Positions 1-8,105 of a stretch of 64,000 nucleotides of DNA are shown here, piece by piece; the stretch's first letter is position 1, and every line of letters begins with the position of its first letter. This stretch comes from Microbacterium testaceum StLB037. GTDB lineage: Bacteria > Actinomycetota > Actinomycetes > Actinomycetales > Microbacteriaceae. A program made the translations under genes and the position numbers. The stretch spans positions 1,803,139 to 1,867,138 of the forward strand of contig NZ_VTQH01000001.1 of NCBI RefSeq assembly GCF_008763945.1, written 5' to 3'. The notes below the pieces were generated by a model. The model was not told the origin of the DNA. It worked only from the letters and a program-made list of their open reading frames with translations, and ran no database searches.

Positions 1-700
1 ACAGCGCGGCCATCGGCGGGAGGATCTGATCCCACGCGCTGTAGCGCTGGCTCCAGAACGAGGTGCCCCACGCGGTGTTCAGGGCGGCGACCGTGCCGTA
101 GCGGGCCTCGAGCCACTCGCGGAACGCCGCGGCGCTGGCGTCGCAGTAGCAGAGGGCGTTGTGGCATCCGAGCTCGTTCGAGACGTGCCACATCGCCAGG
201 GCCGGGTGGTCGGCGTAGCGCTCGACGACGCGACGGCTGACCTCGGCGGCGTACGCGCGGAACACCGGGGAGCTGGGGCAGTACGCCTGGCGCCCGCCCG
301 GGAACCGGCGCGTTCCGTCCTCGGCGACGGGGAGGATCTCCGGATGCCGCGTGGTCACCCACGGCGCGGGCGAGGCCGTCGCGGTACCGAGGTTGACGCG
401 GATGCCGTGCGCGTGGGCGAGGTCCATGACCTCGTCGAGCTCGTCGAAGGCCCAGACGCCGTGCGCGGGGTTGATCCACGACCAGCCGAAGATGTTGATC
501 GCGACGAGGCCGACCCCGGCTTCGACCATGAGGCGCATGTCCTCGTCCCACACGGCGCGGTCCCACTGCTCGGGGTTGTAGTCGCAGCCGAAGACGAGAC
601 CCTCGCGAGTCAGGGCCGCCAGGGCGTCGCCCGTGGGGGTCGGATCGGCCGGTCGATCGCTCGAGCGATTCAGCGGGGCCAGATGGTCGACGGCAAGCAT
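1..700 (-). CDS. GH42 beta-galactosidase, N-terminal part (cut by window edge)
   Basis: About 233 N-terminal residues of a glycoside hydrolase family 42 beta-galactosidase, which removes terminal beta-galactose from oligosaccharides, probably in the cytoplasm because no signal peptide is visible. Family hallmarks are the early GCDYNPEQW segment, the FGWSWINP strand and WHVSNELGC, whose Glu is the expected acid/base. A cysteine-rich patch (CHNALCYCD) follows, as in GH42 enzymes that bind zinc. The catalytic nucleophile lies outside the window. The ATG at 700 is supported by AAAGGAG about 10 nt upstream. The gene is divergent from the LacI gene at 841, and two near-palindromic operators lie in the gap, so repression by that regulator is likely. 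Confidence 0.88.
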   Translation of the reverse strand, partial: MLAVDHLAPLNRSSDRPADPTPTGDALAALTREGLVFGCDYNPEQWDRAVWDEDMRLMVEAGVGLVAINIFGWSWINPAHGVWAFDELDEVMDLAHAHGIRVNLGTATASPAPWVTTRHPEILPVAEDGTRRFPGGRQAYCPSSPVFRAYAAEVSRRVVERYADHPALAMWHVSNELGCHNALCYCDASAAAFREWLEARYGTVAALNTAWGTSFWSQRYSAWDQILPPMAAL

Positions 701-726
701 CCGGTGGGCGCTCCTTTGCGGGGTTC

Positions 727-740
727 TGTGAACGTGCACA
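727..740. promoter_or_regulatory. LacI-type operator, copy 1
   Basis: TGTGAACGTGCACA, a near-palindrome centred on ACGT (one mismatched pair). An identical copy starts 45 bp further on. It lies between the divergent GH42 and LacI genes and is the probable operator of the 841 regulator; binding is inferred. Confidence 0.7.
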
Positions 741-771
741 CATTCAGCCGCCGAAATCGGGGTGCAGAATG

Positions 772-785
772 TGTGAACGTGCACA
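772..785. promoter_or_regulatory. LacI-type operator, copy 2
   Basis: Second identical copy of TGTGAACGTGCACA. It lies about 40 bp upstream of the TAGGGT box of the LacI gene, so the two copies could allow looping or control of both divergent promoters. Confidence 0.7.
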
Positions 786-827
786 TACTGACACGGCCAT
801 GTGAGATCGTCAACTTCCGCGGGCCGA

Positions 828-833
828 TAGGGT
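828..833 (+). promoter_or_regulatory. -10 box of leaderless LacI gene
   Basis: TAGGGT lies 7 nt before the ATG at 841. This spacing puts the transcription start at or next to the start codon. Confidence 0.6.
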
Positions 834-840
834 GAGGGGC

Positions 841-1857
841 ATGACGCCTCCTCCGCCCGGGCGCCGGCGCAGTACCGTGCACGATGTCGCCAAGGCCGCG
901 GGGGTGTCTCGGGGGACCGTCAGCCGCGTTCTGAACGGCGGATACGTGTCCGAGCACGCGCGCGAGGCCATCCAGTCCGCGATCCGCGAGGTCGGCTACG
1001 TGCCCAACAACGCGGCCCGCACGCTCGTCCGCCAGCGCACGCAGGCCGTCGGCTTCATCGTGCACGAGCCGCACTCGCTCTTCCTCGAAGACCCCAACAT
1101 CGGCGGCATCATGCTCGGGGCCAACACCGCCCTGTCGAACGCCGACTATCAGATGGTGTGCGTCGTGGTCGACACCGATCGCGACACCGACCGGGTCGCG
1201 CGCTACCTCAGCGGCGGCTTCGTCGACGGCGCGGTCATCGTCTCCGCGCGTCACCACGACCCGATCACCGACGTGGTCGAGCGCCTCGGACTCCCCGTCG
1301 CCTACGTTGGTCACCCTCCCGGCATCCGTCGCCCCTGGGTCGGCATCGACAACCTCGGCGCTGCGCGGGCGATCACCGCGCGCGTGCGCGAATCCGGGCG
1401 CCGTCGCATCGGCATGATCGCCGCGGCCCTCGATCGCGATTCGGGCAGCGACCGGCTCGCGGGCTTCCGCGAGGCGCTCGGCGAAGACTTCGACGAGTCC
1501 CTCGTCGAGCCCGTGCCGCTTTACGCCTTCGCCGACGGAGAGGCTGGCATGCGCCGCCTGCTCGAGCGCGCCCCCGACATCGACGCCGTCTTCGGAGCGT
1601 CGGATGCCGTTGCCGCCGGCGCCGTGCAGGCTCTGCGGGCCGCCGGTCGACGCGTGCCCGACGACGTCGGCGTGGTCGGCTTCGACGACAGCGCGTGGGC
1701 GGTGCGCACCGACCCCCCGCTCACCACGATCGACCAACCCGCCGAGGGGCTGGGCGCCGCCGCGGCCGAGGCCGTGCTGCTGCAGCTCTCGGGCGGGGTG
1801 GCCGATGCCGGCGGCATCCTGCTCGACGCCCCCATCGTCTGGCGCGCCTCGGTCTAG
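841..1857 (+). CDS. LacI-family transcriptional regulator (GH42 locus)
   Basis: A 338-residue LacI/GalR repressor. The N-terminal helix-turn-helix reads TVHDVAKAAGVSRGTVSRVLNG, followed by the hinge segment YVPNNAARTLVRQRT and a periplasmic-binding-protein-like effector domain ending in VGVVGFDDSAWA and TTIDQPAEGLG. An in-frame GTG at 832 would add three residues. The ATG at 841 is preferred because TAGGGT lies exactly 7 nt upstream, the leaderless arrangement seen repeatedly in this window. Divergent from the GH42 gene with two identical operators between them, it probably represses that gene and itself. The effector is unknown; a galactoside is plausible from context. Confidence 0.9.
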   Translation: MTPPPPGRRRSTVHDVAKAAGVSRGTVSRVLNGGYVSEHAREAIQSAIREVGYVPNNAARTLVRQRTQAVGFIVHEPHSLFLEDPNIGGIMLGANTALSNADYQMVCVVVDTDRDTDRVARYLSGGFVDGAVIVSARHHDPITDVVERLGLPVAYVGHPPGIRRPWVGIDNLGAARAITARVRESGRRRIGMIAAALDRDSGSDRLAGFREALGEDFDESLVEPVPLYAFADGEAGMRRLLERAPDIDAVFGASDAVAAGAVQALRAAGRRVPDDVGVVGFDDSAWAVRTDPPLTTIDQPAEGLGAAAAEAVLLQLSGGVADAGGILLDAPIVWRASV

Positions 1858-1886
1858 TCGCGGTCGCCGGCGGTCGCCGTCGTCAG

Positions 1887-1954
1887 GTTCGGGGCGCGAT
1901 TGTCCGTTCGGGGCGCGGAATTCTCTGCCCCAAATGGAAGATCCCGCCCCAAAC
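1887..1954. repeat. Nested double inverted repeat, 19-nt register (element I)
   Basis: GTTCGGGGC occurs at 1887 and again 19 nt later at 1906. The inverted form GCCCCAAA(C/T) occurs at 1927 and again 19 nt later at 1946. The ~10-nt spacers between motif copies are not complementary, so only the four motif copies are conserved. The same A-A-A'-A' layout recurs at 2275, 15681 and 49821 with other motifs. Confidence 0.7.
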
Positions 1955-2146
1955 CGCCCTCCGGGCCCGGCGTCAGCCCGGGGCGCGACCGCCGGCATCG
2001 GCACGATGGTCGGCCCTGCCCTCGGCGGCACCCTCGCCGCGATCGGCATCCGGGATCGGGGGAGTCCCCGTGAGGGAGGGAATCGACCGGAGCCACGCAG
2101 CCATGGTCATGTCCCCGTCCTGCTCCTCCGACGGCCCTCCGCGTCC

Positions 2147-2212
2147 CGCGTGAGGCGCCAGGAATTGTCGCCTACGGGTGCCGCCAAGCGACACAATTTG
2201 GCGCCTCACGCG
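2147..2212. repeat. Long imperfect hairpin
   Basis: A perfect 14-bp outer stem (CGCGTGAGGCGCCA paired with its complement at 2199-2212) continues into an inner stem GGAATTGTCGC / GCGACACAATT with a small bulge. It lies between convergent genes and may be a bidirectional terminator or a remnant repeat. Confidence 0.7.
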
Positions 2213-2274
2213 CGGGGAGGGCGGGGCGCGGGCGGGGTGAGGCCGGCGGGATGAGGCGGGCGCGCGGGGTCACC

Positions 2275-2346
2275 AGAACAGGGGATGCCACGAGAACAGG
2301 CCGATCCGCGCGGGACCGGCCTGTTCTCGGCGCACGCGCCTGTTCT
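2275..2346. repeat. Nested double inverted repeat, 18-19-nt register (element II)
   Basis: AGAACAGG at 2275 and 2293 (18 nt apart) is followed by its inverse CCTGTTCT at 2320 and 2339 (19 nt apart). Either direct copy can pair with either inverted copy; the longest pairing is CACGAGAACAGG (2289) with CCTGTTCTCGTG (2339). It has the same layout as element I with an unrelated motif. Confidence 0.7.
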
Positions 2347-2355
2347 CGTGACGCG

Positions 2356-4077
2356 TTACTCCTCGAGCTGCCCCAGCGACGGCTCGGCGACGAAGCGGGC
2401 CACGGGCTCGACCGCGTGCTCCAGCTCGAGCACCACGATCTCGTTCGCCCCCACGCGCGTCGCGGGGCCCGGGACGTACAGCGTGGTCTGCGGCACGTTG
2501 TTCCAGTACCGGCCGAGGAAGAACCCGTTGACGAAGGCGAAGCCCTTGCCCCACGACGCGGTGTCGAGGAACAGGTCGGCGGGTGCGTCGAGGTCGAACG
2601 ACCCGCGCAGCAGCGAACGCCCGATCGAGCCGGTCCCCGTTCCCTCCGCGGCCTCGAGGGCGACGGGGGTCGCGGTCCAGCCGGTCAGGGGCTCGCCGTT
2701 CAGCGTCACCGCGCCCACCAGGCCCTTCGCCTCGCCGAGGCGATCGGCGTAATTCACCCGGCCCTGATCCTCCACGAGGACGGTCAAGCGCGAGCCGGCG
2801 GGAACCGTCAGGGCCCGCTCGTGCAGCGAGCGCGACAGCCGCCCCACCGGGGTGCCGTCCACGTGCACCCACGCCAGGTCCCGCACCTCGCCGAAGACCA
2901 GTGCGGCCGGGCCCGAGAAGGCGGGCAGCTCCACGTCGTACCGCACGAGGGGGCCGAGGTGGGCAATCTGCTCGAAGCTCGGCGGGTCATCGGCGATCGC
3001 GGCGGGCCGGGGTGCCGGCATCCAATCGCCCTCTCCCGACAGGGCCACCTCGAAAACGGGCGCGTCCGGGCGAGGGCCGGGGACGACGTCGGGCACGGGC
3101 GCGTACTTCGCGATGACCTCGCGGAACGCGTGGAACTTCGCCGTCGGATGCCCCGACTCGTCGATGGGTGCGTCGTAGTCGTACGAGGTCACGATGGGGT
3201 CGAAGCGGCCCTTGTCGTTCGCCCCGTTCGTCGTGCCGAAGTTCGTCCCGCCGTGCACCATGTAGATGTTCACCGAGGCGCCGGCGGCGAGCAGCACGTC
3301 GAGATCGTGGGCGGATGCCGCGGGGTCGGTCGTGTGGTGGATGCTGCCCCACCAGTCGAACCACCCGTCCCAGAACTCGCTGCACATGAGCGGTCCCGTG
3401 CTCTGGTGCTCGCGGAGGGTGGCGAGGCGCTCCTCGGACCGCGAGCCGAACGAGCCGGTGAGGTGGAGTTCGGGCAGGCTTCCGGCCTCGAGCATCCACG
3501 GCATCGGTTGATCGACGGTGGTCAGCGGCACGGTGATGCCGGCGTCCTTCGTCACCCGCACGAGCTCGCGCAAGTACTCCTTGTCGGAGCCGTAGGCGCC
3601 GTACTCGTTCTCGATCTGCACGAGCACCACGTTGCCGCCGCGGTCGATCTGCCGGGGCGCCACGATCTCGTAGACCCGGCGCAGGTACTCCGACACCGCG
3701 TCCACGAACTGCGGTTCCGATCGACGGATGCCGATGCCCGGCGTCGAGGTCAGCCACACGGGCAGTCCGCCGTTGTGCCATTCCGCGCAGATGTAGGGGC
3801 CGGGTCGAACGATCGCGTGCAGACCCTCGTCGGCGATGAGGTCGAGGAAGCGGCCGAGGTCGTTCCACCCCGTGGCATCCCACTCTCCGCGCACCGGCTC
3901 GTGGGCGTTCCACGCGACGTAGGTCTCGATGGTGTTCAGGCCCATGGCCTTGGCCGTGCGGATGCGGTCGGCCCAGTGCTCGGGGTGGATGCGGAAGTAG
4001 TGCAGGGTTCCGGAGATGACCTGGTGGGGTTTCCCGTCGAGCAGGAAGTCGGTCTCGCCGATGGAGAAGGTCGTCAC
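2356..4077 (-). CDS. GH35 beta-galactosidase
   Basis: A 573-residue family 35 beta-galactosidase. The TIM barrel begins at once (FLLDGKPHQVISGTLHYFRIH), with RPGPYICAEWHNGGLP near residue 95, the acid/base Glu in IENEYGAYG (near 155) and the nucleophile Glu in CSEFWDGWFDWWG (near 235). NIYMVHGGTNFG is another GH35 signature. C-terminal beta-sandwich domains follow. There is no signal peptide, so it is probably cytoplasmic and acts on imported galacto-oligosaccharides. It is the last gene of the minus-strand operon starting at 9025 and lies 13 bp after the GH51 gene, which implies shared transcription under the TTGACGTCAA-type operators. Confidence 0.93.
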   Translation of the reverse strand: MTTFSIGETDFLLDGKPHQVISGTLHYFRIHPEHWADRIRTAKAMGLNTIETYVAWNAHEPVRGEWDATGWNDLGRFLDLIADEGLHAIVRPGPYICAEWHNGGLPVWLTSTPGIGIRRSEPQFVDAVSEYLRRVYEIVAPRQIDRGGNVVLVQIENEYGAYGSDKEYLRELVRVTKDAGITVPLTTVDQPMPWMLEAGSLPELHLTGSFGSRSEERLATLREHQSTGPLMCSEFWDGWFDWWGSIHHTTDPAASAHDLDVLLAAGASVNIYMVHGGTNFGTTNGANDKGRFDPIVTSYDYDAPIDESGHPTAKFHAFREVIAKYAPVPDVVPGPRPDAPVFEVALSGEGDWMPAPRPAAIADDPPSFEQIAHLGPLVRYDVELPAFSGPAALVFGEVRDLAWVHVDGTPVGRLSRSLHERALTVPAGSRLTVLVEDQGRVNYADRLGEAKGLVGAVTLNGEPLTGWTATPVALEAAEGTGTGSIGRSLLRGSFDLDAPADLFLDTASWGKGFAFVNGFFLGRYWNNVPQTTLYVPGPATRVGANEIVVLELEHAVEPVARFVAEPSLGQLEE

Positions 4078-4090
4078 GATGTCTTTCGGG

Positions 4091-5611
4091 TCAGTCGGTG
4101 AGGCGCGCGGTCAGGCGCACCCAGGCGAGGGCGGGAAGGGTGAAGCGCAGGATGCCGTCGGCCCCCACCTCGACGGGCAGGTCGACGGGGGCGACGGGCT
4201 CGCCGTCGGCGGAGTTGGTGGTGTGGCGGTCGCCACCCTCGGGAATCGTGATCACCACGGCCTCCACCTCGCTCACGCGGCCGAGGTCGAGCTCGACCGG
4301 GGTCGAGGTCTCGAGGTCGCGGTGCGCGAGGAACACCGACACGCTGTCGCCGTCGAGGGTGGCGACCGCGTCGACGGCGTCCACCGTTCCGAGGCGCGGG
4401 GTGTCGATGGTGGCACCGTCGACGCTCGGGAGCACCACGCGACCGGATGCCGCTTTCGCGGTGAGGGCGAAGGGATGGAAGGTGGTCTGCCGCCAGGCCG
4501 CCCCGCCGCCGGGCTCGGTGCGGATCGGGGCGATGACGTTCACGAGCTGCGCGAGGTTCGCCATCGACACGCGGTCGGAGCGGCGGATGAGCGTGATCAG
4601 CAGGGAGCCGACGACGACCGCGTCGGTGACGGTGTAATCGTCTTCGATGAGGCGCGGCGCGATCGGCCAGTCGCCCGTGAAGACGCGCGGCTTGTCGACC
4701 TCGTTCCAGCGAGTCTGATTCCACACGTTCCACTCGTCGACGCTGATGCCGATCGGCCGGCCGTCGGGGGTGGTCGCTCCGACCTCGTCGATGATGTCGG
4801 CGACCTCGCCGATGTAGCGGTCGAGGGCGACGCCGCTGGCGAGGAAGCTCGCAGGATCCGAGGGGTCCTCCTCGTAGTAGGCGTGCACGGAGATGTGGTC
4901 GATCAGGCCCGCGGTGTGGCGCAGCACGGTGCGCTCCCACTCGCCGAAGGTCGGCATCTCGTGGTTCGAGCTGCCCGCGGCCACCAGCTCGACCGTCGGG
5001 TCGATGAAGCGCATCATGCGCGCGGTCTCGGCCGACAGGCGGCCGTACTCGTCGGCGGTCTTGTGCCCGATCTGCCAGGGACCGTCCATCTCGTTGCCCA
5101 GGCACCACAGGCGGATGCCGAAGGGGTCTACCCGACCGTTCTCGCGGCGGCGGTCGCTCAGCGCGGTGCCGGACGGGTGGTTGGCGTACTCCAGCAGGTC
5201 GGCGGCTTCGGCCACGCCCCGGGTGCCGAGGTTCACCGCCTCCATGACCTCCAGGCCCGCGGCATCGGCCCACTCGGCGAACTCGTGCAGGCCCACCTGA
5301 TTGGTCTCGGTGCTGTGCCACGCGGCATCCAGTCGAACCGGACGCTCCGCCCGGGGACCCACGCCGTCCTCCCAGCGGTAGCCCGAGACGAAGTTGCCCC
5401 CGGGGTAGCGCACGACCGTGGCGCCCAGCTCGCGCACGAGCTCGAGCACGTCGGCCCGGAAACCCTGGGCATCGGCGGTGTCGTGGCCGGGGGAGTGGAT
5501 GCCGTCGTACACGCAACGGCCCATGTGCTCGACGAACGAGCCGAAGAGGCGGCGCGGCACGTCGGCTCCGAGAGCGGTGCGGTCGACGACGATGCGGGTG
5601 AGGGAGGTCAT
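4091..5611 (-). CDS. GH51 alpha-L-arabinofuranosidase
   Basis: A 506-residue family 51 arabinofuranosidase, which releases alpha-linked L-arabinofuranose from arabinan or arabinogalactan oligosaccharides. Visible signatures are FGSFVEHMGRCVYDGI near the N-terminus, VVRYPGGNFVSGYRWEDGVG, the acid/base Glu in CLGNEMDGPWQIG and the nucleophile Glu in ISVDEWNVWNQ. There is no export signal, as usual for this cytoplasmic family. The ATG at 5611 has AGGAGAG upstream; an in-frame ATG 51 nt further out adds a proline-rich stretch that does not look like protein. It sits between the binding-protein gene and GH35, so imported arabinosylated galactans are the likely substrate. Confidence 0.94.
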   Translation of the reverse strand: MTSLTRIVVDRTALGADVPRRLFGSFVEHMGRCVYDGIHSPGHDTADAQGFRADVLELVRELGATVVRYPGGNFVSGYRWEDGVGPRAERPVRLDAAWHSTETNQVGLHEFAEWADAAGLEVMEAVNLGTRGVAEAADLLEYANHPSGTALSDRRRENGRVDPFGIRLWCLGNEMDGPWQIGHKTADEYGRLSAETARMMRFIDPTVELVAAGSSNHEMPTFGEWERTVLRHTAGLIDHISVHAYYEEDPSDPASFLASGVALDRYIGEVADIIDEVGATTPDGRPIGISVDEWNVWNQTRWNEVDKPRVFTGDWPIAPRLIEDDYTVTDAVVVGSLLITLIRRSDRVSMANLAQLVNVIAPIRTEPGGGAAWRQTTFHPFALTAKAASGRVVLPSVDGATIDTPRLGTVDAVDAVATLDGDSVSVFLAHRDLETSTPVELDLGRVSEVEAVVITIPEGGDRHTTNSADGEPVAPVDLPVEVGADGILRFTLPALAWVRLTARLTD

Positions 5612-5640
5612 TCGGGTCTCTCCTGGCGGGGGAATGGGGA

Positions 5641-5675
5641 GGGGCGGGCCGCATGCGTGCACGCGGACCCGCCCC
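5641..5675 (-). terminator. GC-rich hairpin between binding protein and GH51 genes
   Basis: GGGGCGGG (5641) pairs with CCCGCCCC (5668), with a further CCGC/GCGG stem inside. It lies just after the binding-protein gene in the direction of transcription and may lower expression of the enzyme genes relative to the binding protein. There is no U-tract. Confidence 0.5.
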
Positions 5676-5687
5676 CCGGGGAACTGC

Positions 5688-7037
5688 TTACTTGTTGACC
5701 GAGAAGCCCTGGTCGTTGCCGTACTGGACCAGCTGGTCCTGCCACGTGGTGAGGCCGGCGTTCAGGTCGCTCTTGTTCGCGTAGGCCTGGCCCACGGTGT
5801 CGCTGTAGATGCTGTTCGCGTACACCTGGAAGGGCAGGTAGCTCCAACCCTCGCGCACCTCGCTCGAGGCCTGCGTGAGGATCTGGTTGATCTGCTGGCC
5901 GCCGAAGTAGTCCGACTTCTTGTCGACGAAGGCGGGGTCGCTCAGCTGAGCGGTGGTGGAGGGGAAGCCGCCCGACTCGGCGAAGATCTTCAGGCTCTCG
6001 TCGTCGTTGTTGAGCCACTTGAGGAACCCCGCCGCCAGAGCGGGGTTCTTGCTCTGCTTGGTCACGGCCTGGCCACCGCCGCCGTTCTCGGCCGTCACGG
6101 CCTTGCCGTCGTAGGTGGGGATGGGGGCCACGGCCCACTTGCCCGAGCCGTCCTTGACCGAGGACTCCAGCACGCCGGGCATCCACGCGCCGATGACGAG
6201 CGAGGCGATCGAGCCGTCACCGAGGCCCTTGAACCACTCGTCGCTCCAGCTCGGGGTGTCCGAGAGCAGGCCGCCCTCGATGAGGCGGTTCCAGTTGTCG
6301 GCGAACTTCTTCGAACCGCTGTCCTGGAGGTCGATGGTGACGTCGGTGCCCGAGGTCTTGAACGGGGTGCCGCCGGCCTGCCAGATCATGCTGGTGGTGA
6401 AGCCGGAGTCGCCGGTGTCGGCGGTGATGTACTTGGTCGGGTCTGCGGCGTGCAGCTTCTCGGCCGCGGCGACGTACTCGTCCCACGTGGTGGGGACGGC
6501 GATGCCGAACTGGTCGAAGACCGACTTGTTGTAGAACAGGGCCATGGGGCCCGAGTCCTGCGGCAGGCCGTAGAGCTTGCCGTCGAAGTTGACCGAGCCC
6601 CACGGGCCGGTGGCGTAGTCGTCCTTGAGGTCGGCGAAGCCGTACGACGACAGGTCGAGCAGCGAGTCCGAGAGCGCGAACTGCGGGAAGGCGTAGTACT
6701 CGATCTGAACGACGTCGGGGGCGCCCGAGCCCGCCTTGATGGCGTTCTGGAGCTTGGTGTACTCCTCGGTGTTGGTGCCCGCGTTGACGTAGTTGACCTT
6801 GACCTTGGGGTACTTCGCCTCGAACGCCTTGACCTGCGCCTCGGCCGAGGGGGTCCAGGACCAGTACGTGATCTCGCCGCCGGCCTCGAGGGCCTTCTCG
6901 ATGTCGTCGGCCGACCCGCCGGCGGCACCGCCGGCGTTACCGCCCGAGCACGCGGTCAGCGCGCCGACCGTCAGGGCGGTGGCGGCGACGGCGAAGACGG
7001 CCCGCCGAGCGGCGGTGCTCTTGCGCATGAATGTCAT
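5688..7037 (-). CDS. CUT1 sugar-binding lipoprotein (ABC transporter)
   Basis: A 449-residue extracellular solute-binding protein of the maltose/oligosaccharide (CUT1) type. It starts with a lipoprotein signal (RRAVFAVAATALTVGALTAC; Cys of LTAC lipidated), then a Gly/Ala linker and the two-lobed sugar-binding fold, with typical segments such as YGLPQDSGPMALFYNKSVFD and GGGGQAVTKQSKNPALAAGFLKW. ATG 7037 is chosen because GAAGGAA precedes it; alternatives lie 12 nt upstream and 9 nt downstream. It follows the two permease genes, and the ATPase is not encoded here, as is common where one shared MsiK-like ATPase serves several importers. Galactan-derived oligosaccharides are the likely ligand from context only. 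Confidence 0.9.
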   Translation of the reverse strand: MTFMRKSTAARRAVFAVAATALTVGALTACSGGNAGGAAGGSADDIEKALEAGGEITYWSWTPSAEAQVKAFEAKYPKVKVNYVNAGTNTEEYTKLQNAIKAGSGAPDVVQIEYYAFPQFALSDSLLDLSSYGFADLKDDYATGPWGSVNFDGKLYGLPQDSGPMALFYNKSVFDQFGIAVPTTWDEYVAAAEKLHAADPTKYITADTGDSGFTTSMIWQAGGTPFKTSGTDVTIDLQDSGSKKFADNWNRLIEGGLLSDTPSWSDEWFKGLGDGSIASLVIGAWMPGVLESSVKDGSGKWAVAPIPTYDGKAVTAENGGGGQAVTKQSKNPALAAGFLKWLNNDDESLKIFAESGGFPSTTAQLSDPAFVDKKSDYFGGQQINQILTQASSEVREGWSYLPFQVYANSIYSDTVGQAYANKSDLNAGLTTWQDQLVQYGNDQGFSVNK

Positions 7038-7132
7038 CGGTTCCTTCACTTCGTTGTTGTGGAGTCGGGGCGGACCCCGGGTTGTTGTGGCTTCCGGGGC
7101 AGGACGCTCCGGCGGTGTGGTGTTGCGGGTTT

Positions 7133-7149
7133 CCGGGGCGATGCCCCGG
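7133..7149 (-). terminator. Small hairpin between permease and binding protein genes
   Basis: CCGGGGC, loop GAT, GCCCCGG: a 7-bp perfect stem in the 132-bp gap. It is a weak attenuator at most. The gap is long enough for a separate promoter for the binding protein. Confidence 0.35.
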
Positions 7150-7169
7150 TCAGGGGGAGCTCGGGCGGA

Positions 7170-8105
7170 TCACTCCTTGACGCTGCCGGCGGTCAGACCC
7201 GACTGCCAGAAGCGCTGGAGCAGCAGGAAGGCGGCGACGATCGGGATGATCGAGAGCAGCGATCCGGTGATCACGAGGTTGTAGATGGGCTGCGCGGCGA
7301 CGCCGGTCGCCTGAGCGTTCCACTGGTTGAGGCCGACCGTGAGCGGGTACCAGGTGGGGTCGCTCAGCATGATCAGCGGGAGGAAGTAGTTGTTCCAGGT
7401 CGCCACGACCGCGAACAGCAGCACGGTGACGATGCCCGGGGTCAGCAGACGGATCGAGATGGTGAAGAAGGTGCGGAACTCCCCCGCCCCGTCCATGCGG
7501 GCGGCCTCGAGCAGCTCGGTGGGGATGGCATCCGTCGCGTAGACCCAGATCAGGTACAGGCCGAAGGGGCTGATGAGCGAGGGGATGATGATCGCCCAGG
7601 GGGTGTTGGTGATGCCGAGCTGGCTGAACAGCAGGAACGTCGGAACCGCGAGGGCGGTACCCGGAACGGCGATCGCGCCGAGCACGACGGCGAAGACCGC
7701 CTTGCGACCGCGGAAGTTGTACTTCGCCAGGCCGTAACCGGCGAGGGTGGCGAGCAGGGTGGCCCCGCCGGCGCCGACGACGACGTACAGCAGGGTGTTG
7801 CCGAGCCAGCGCAGGAAGATCCCGTCGCGGTAGGTCAGGGTCTCGACGATGTTGTCGAACAGGGCGAAGCTAGTGCCCGGCCCCAGGCCGAAGGTGGTGA
7901 ACAGGTCGGGCTGCGTCTTGGTGGCGTTGATGACCAGCCACGCCAGCGGTACGAGCGTGTACAGCAGGTACAGCGCCATGACGATGGTGAGGACCACCGA
8001 CTTCTTGCTGTGCGTGGGGGAGGTGCGCGCGAGACGGCGGCGTGCGCCCGGTCGCTCGGTGGTCACGGCGACGGTGTCGGTACGGGGTGCGGTCGCGGTG
8101 GTCAT
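7170..8105 (-). CDS. CUT1 ABC transporter permease (MalG type)
   Basis: A 311-residue inner-membrane permease with about six transmembrane segments. A cytoplasmic N-terminus (ARRRLARTSPTHSKKS) leads into TM1 (VVLTIVMALYLLYTLVPLAW). The EAA loop that contacts the ATPase reads ELLEAARMDGAGEFRTFFTISIRLLTPG. The protein ends in SGLTAGSVKE, a C-terminus typical of MalG-type subunits. The ATG at 8105 overlaps the stop of the upstream permease gene by 4 nt, so the two are translationally coupled. It works with the 8102-9025 subunit and the 5688-7037 binding protein. Confidence 0.92.
   Translation of the reverse strand: MTTATAPRTDTVAVTTERPGARRRLARTSPTHSKKSVVLTIVMALYLLYTLVPLAWLVINATKTQPDLFTTFGLGPGTSFALFDNIVETLTYRDGIFLRWLGNTLLYVVVGAGGATLLATLAGYGLAKYNFRGRKAVFAVVLGAIAVPGTALAVPTFLLFSQLGITNTPWAIIIPSLISPFGLYLIWVYATDAIPTELLEAARMDGAGEFRTFFTISIRLLTPGIVTVLLFAVVATWNNYFLPLIMLSDPTWYPLTVGLNQWNAQATGVAAQPIYNLVITGSLLSIIPIVAAFLLLQRFWQSGLTAGSVKE

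Larger units (their letters stand above)
1858..2355. other. Non-coding gap between convergent genes, rich in inverted repeats
   Basis: 498 bp between the 3' ends of the LacI gene and the GH35 gene. I see no convincing coding frame. It contains three separate structured elements (1887-1954, 2147-2212 and 2275-2346), listed individually. One or more may end transcription from both sides, but none has a clear U-tract. Confidence 0.7.

Noticed and set aside
670..2049. 459-codon minus-strand open frame across the GH42/LacI gap
   Set aside because: It runs antisense to the clear LacI gene and through both operators, and has no recognisable domain.
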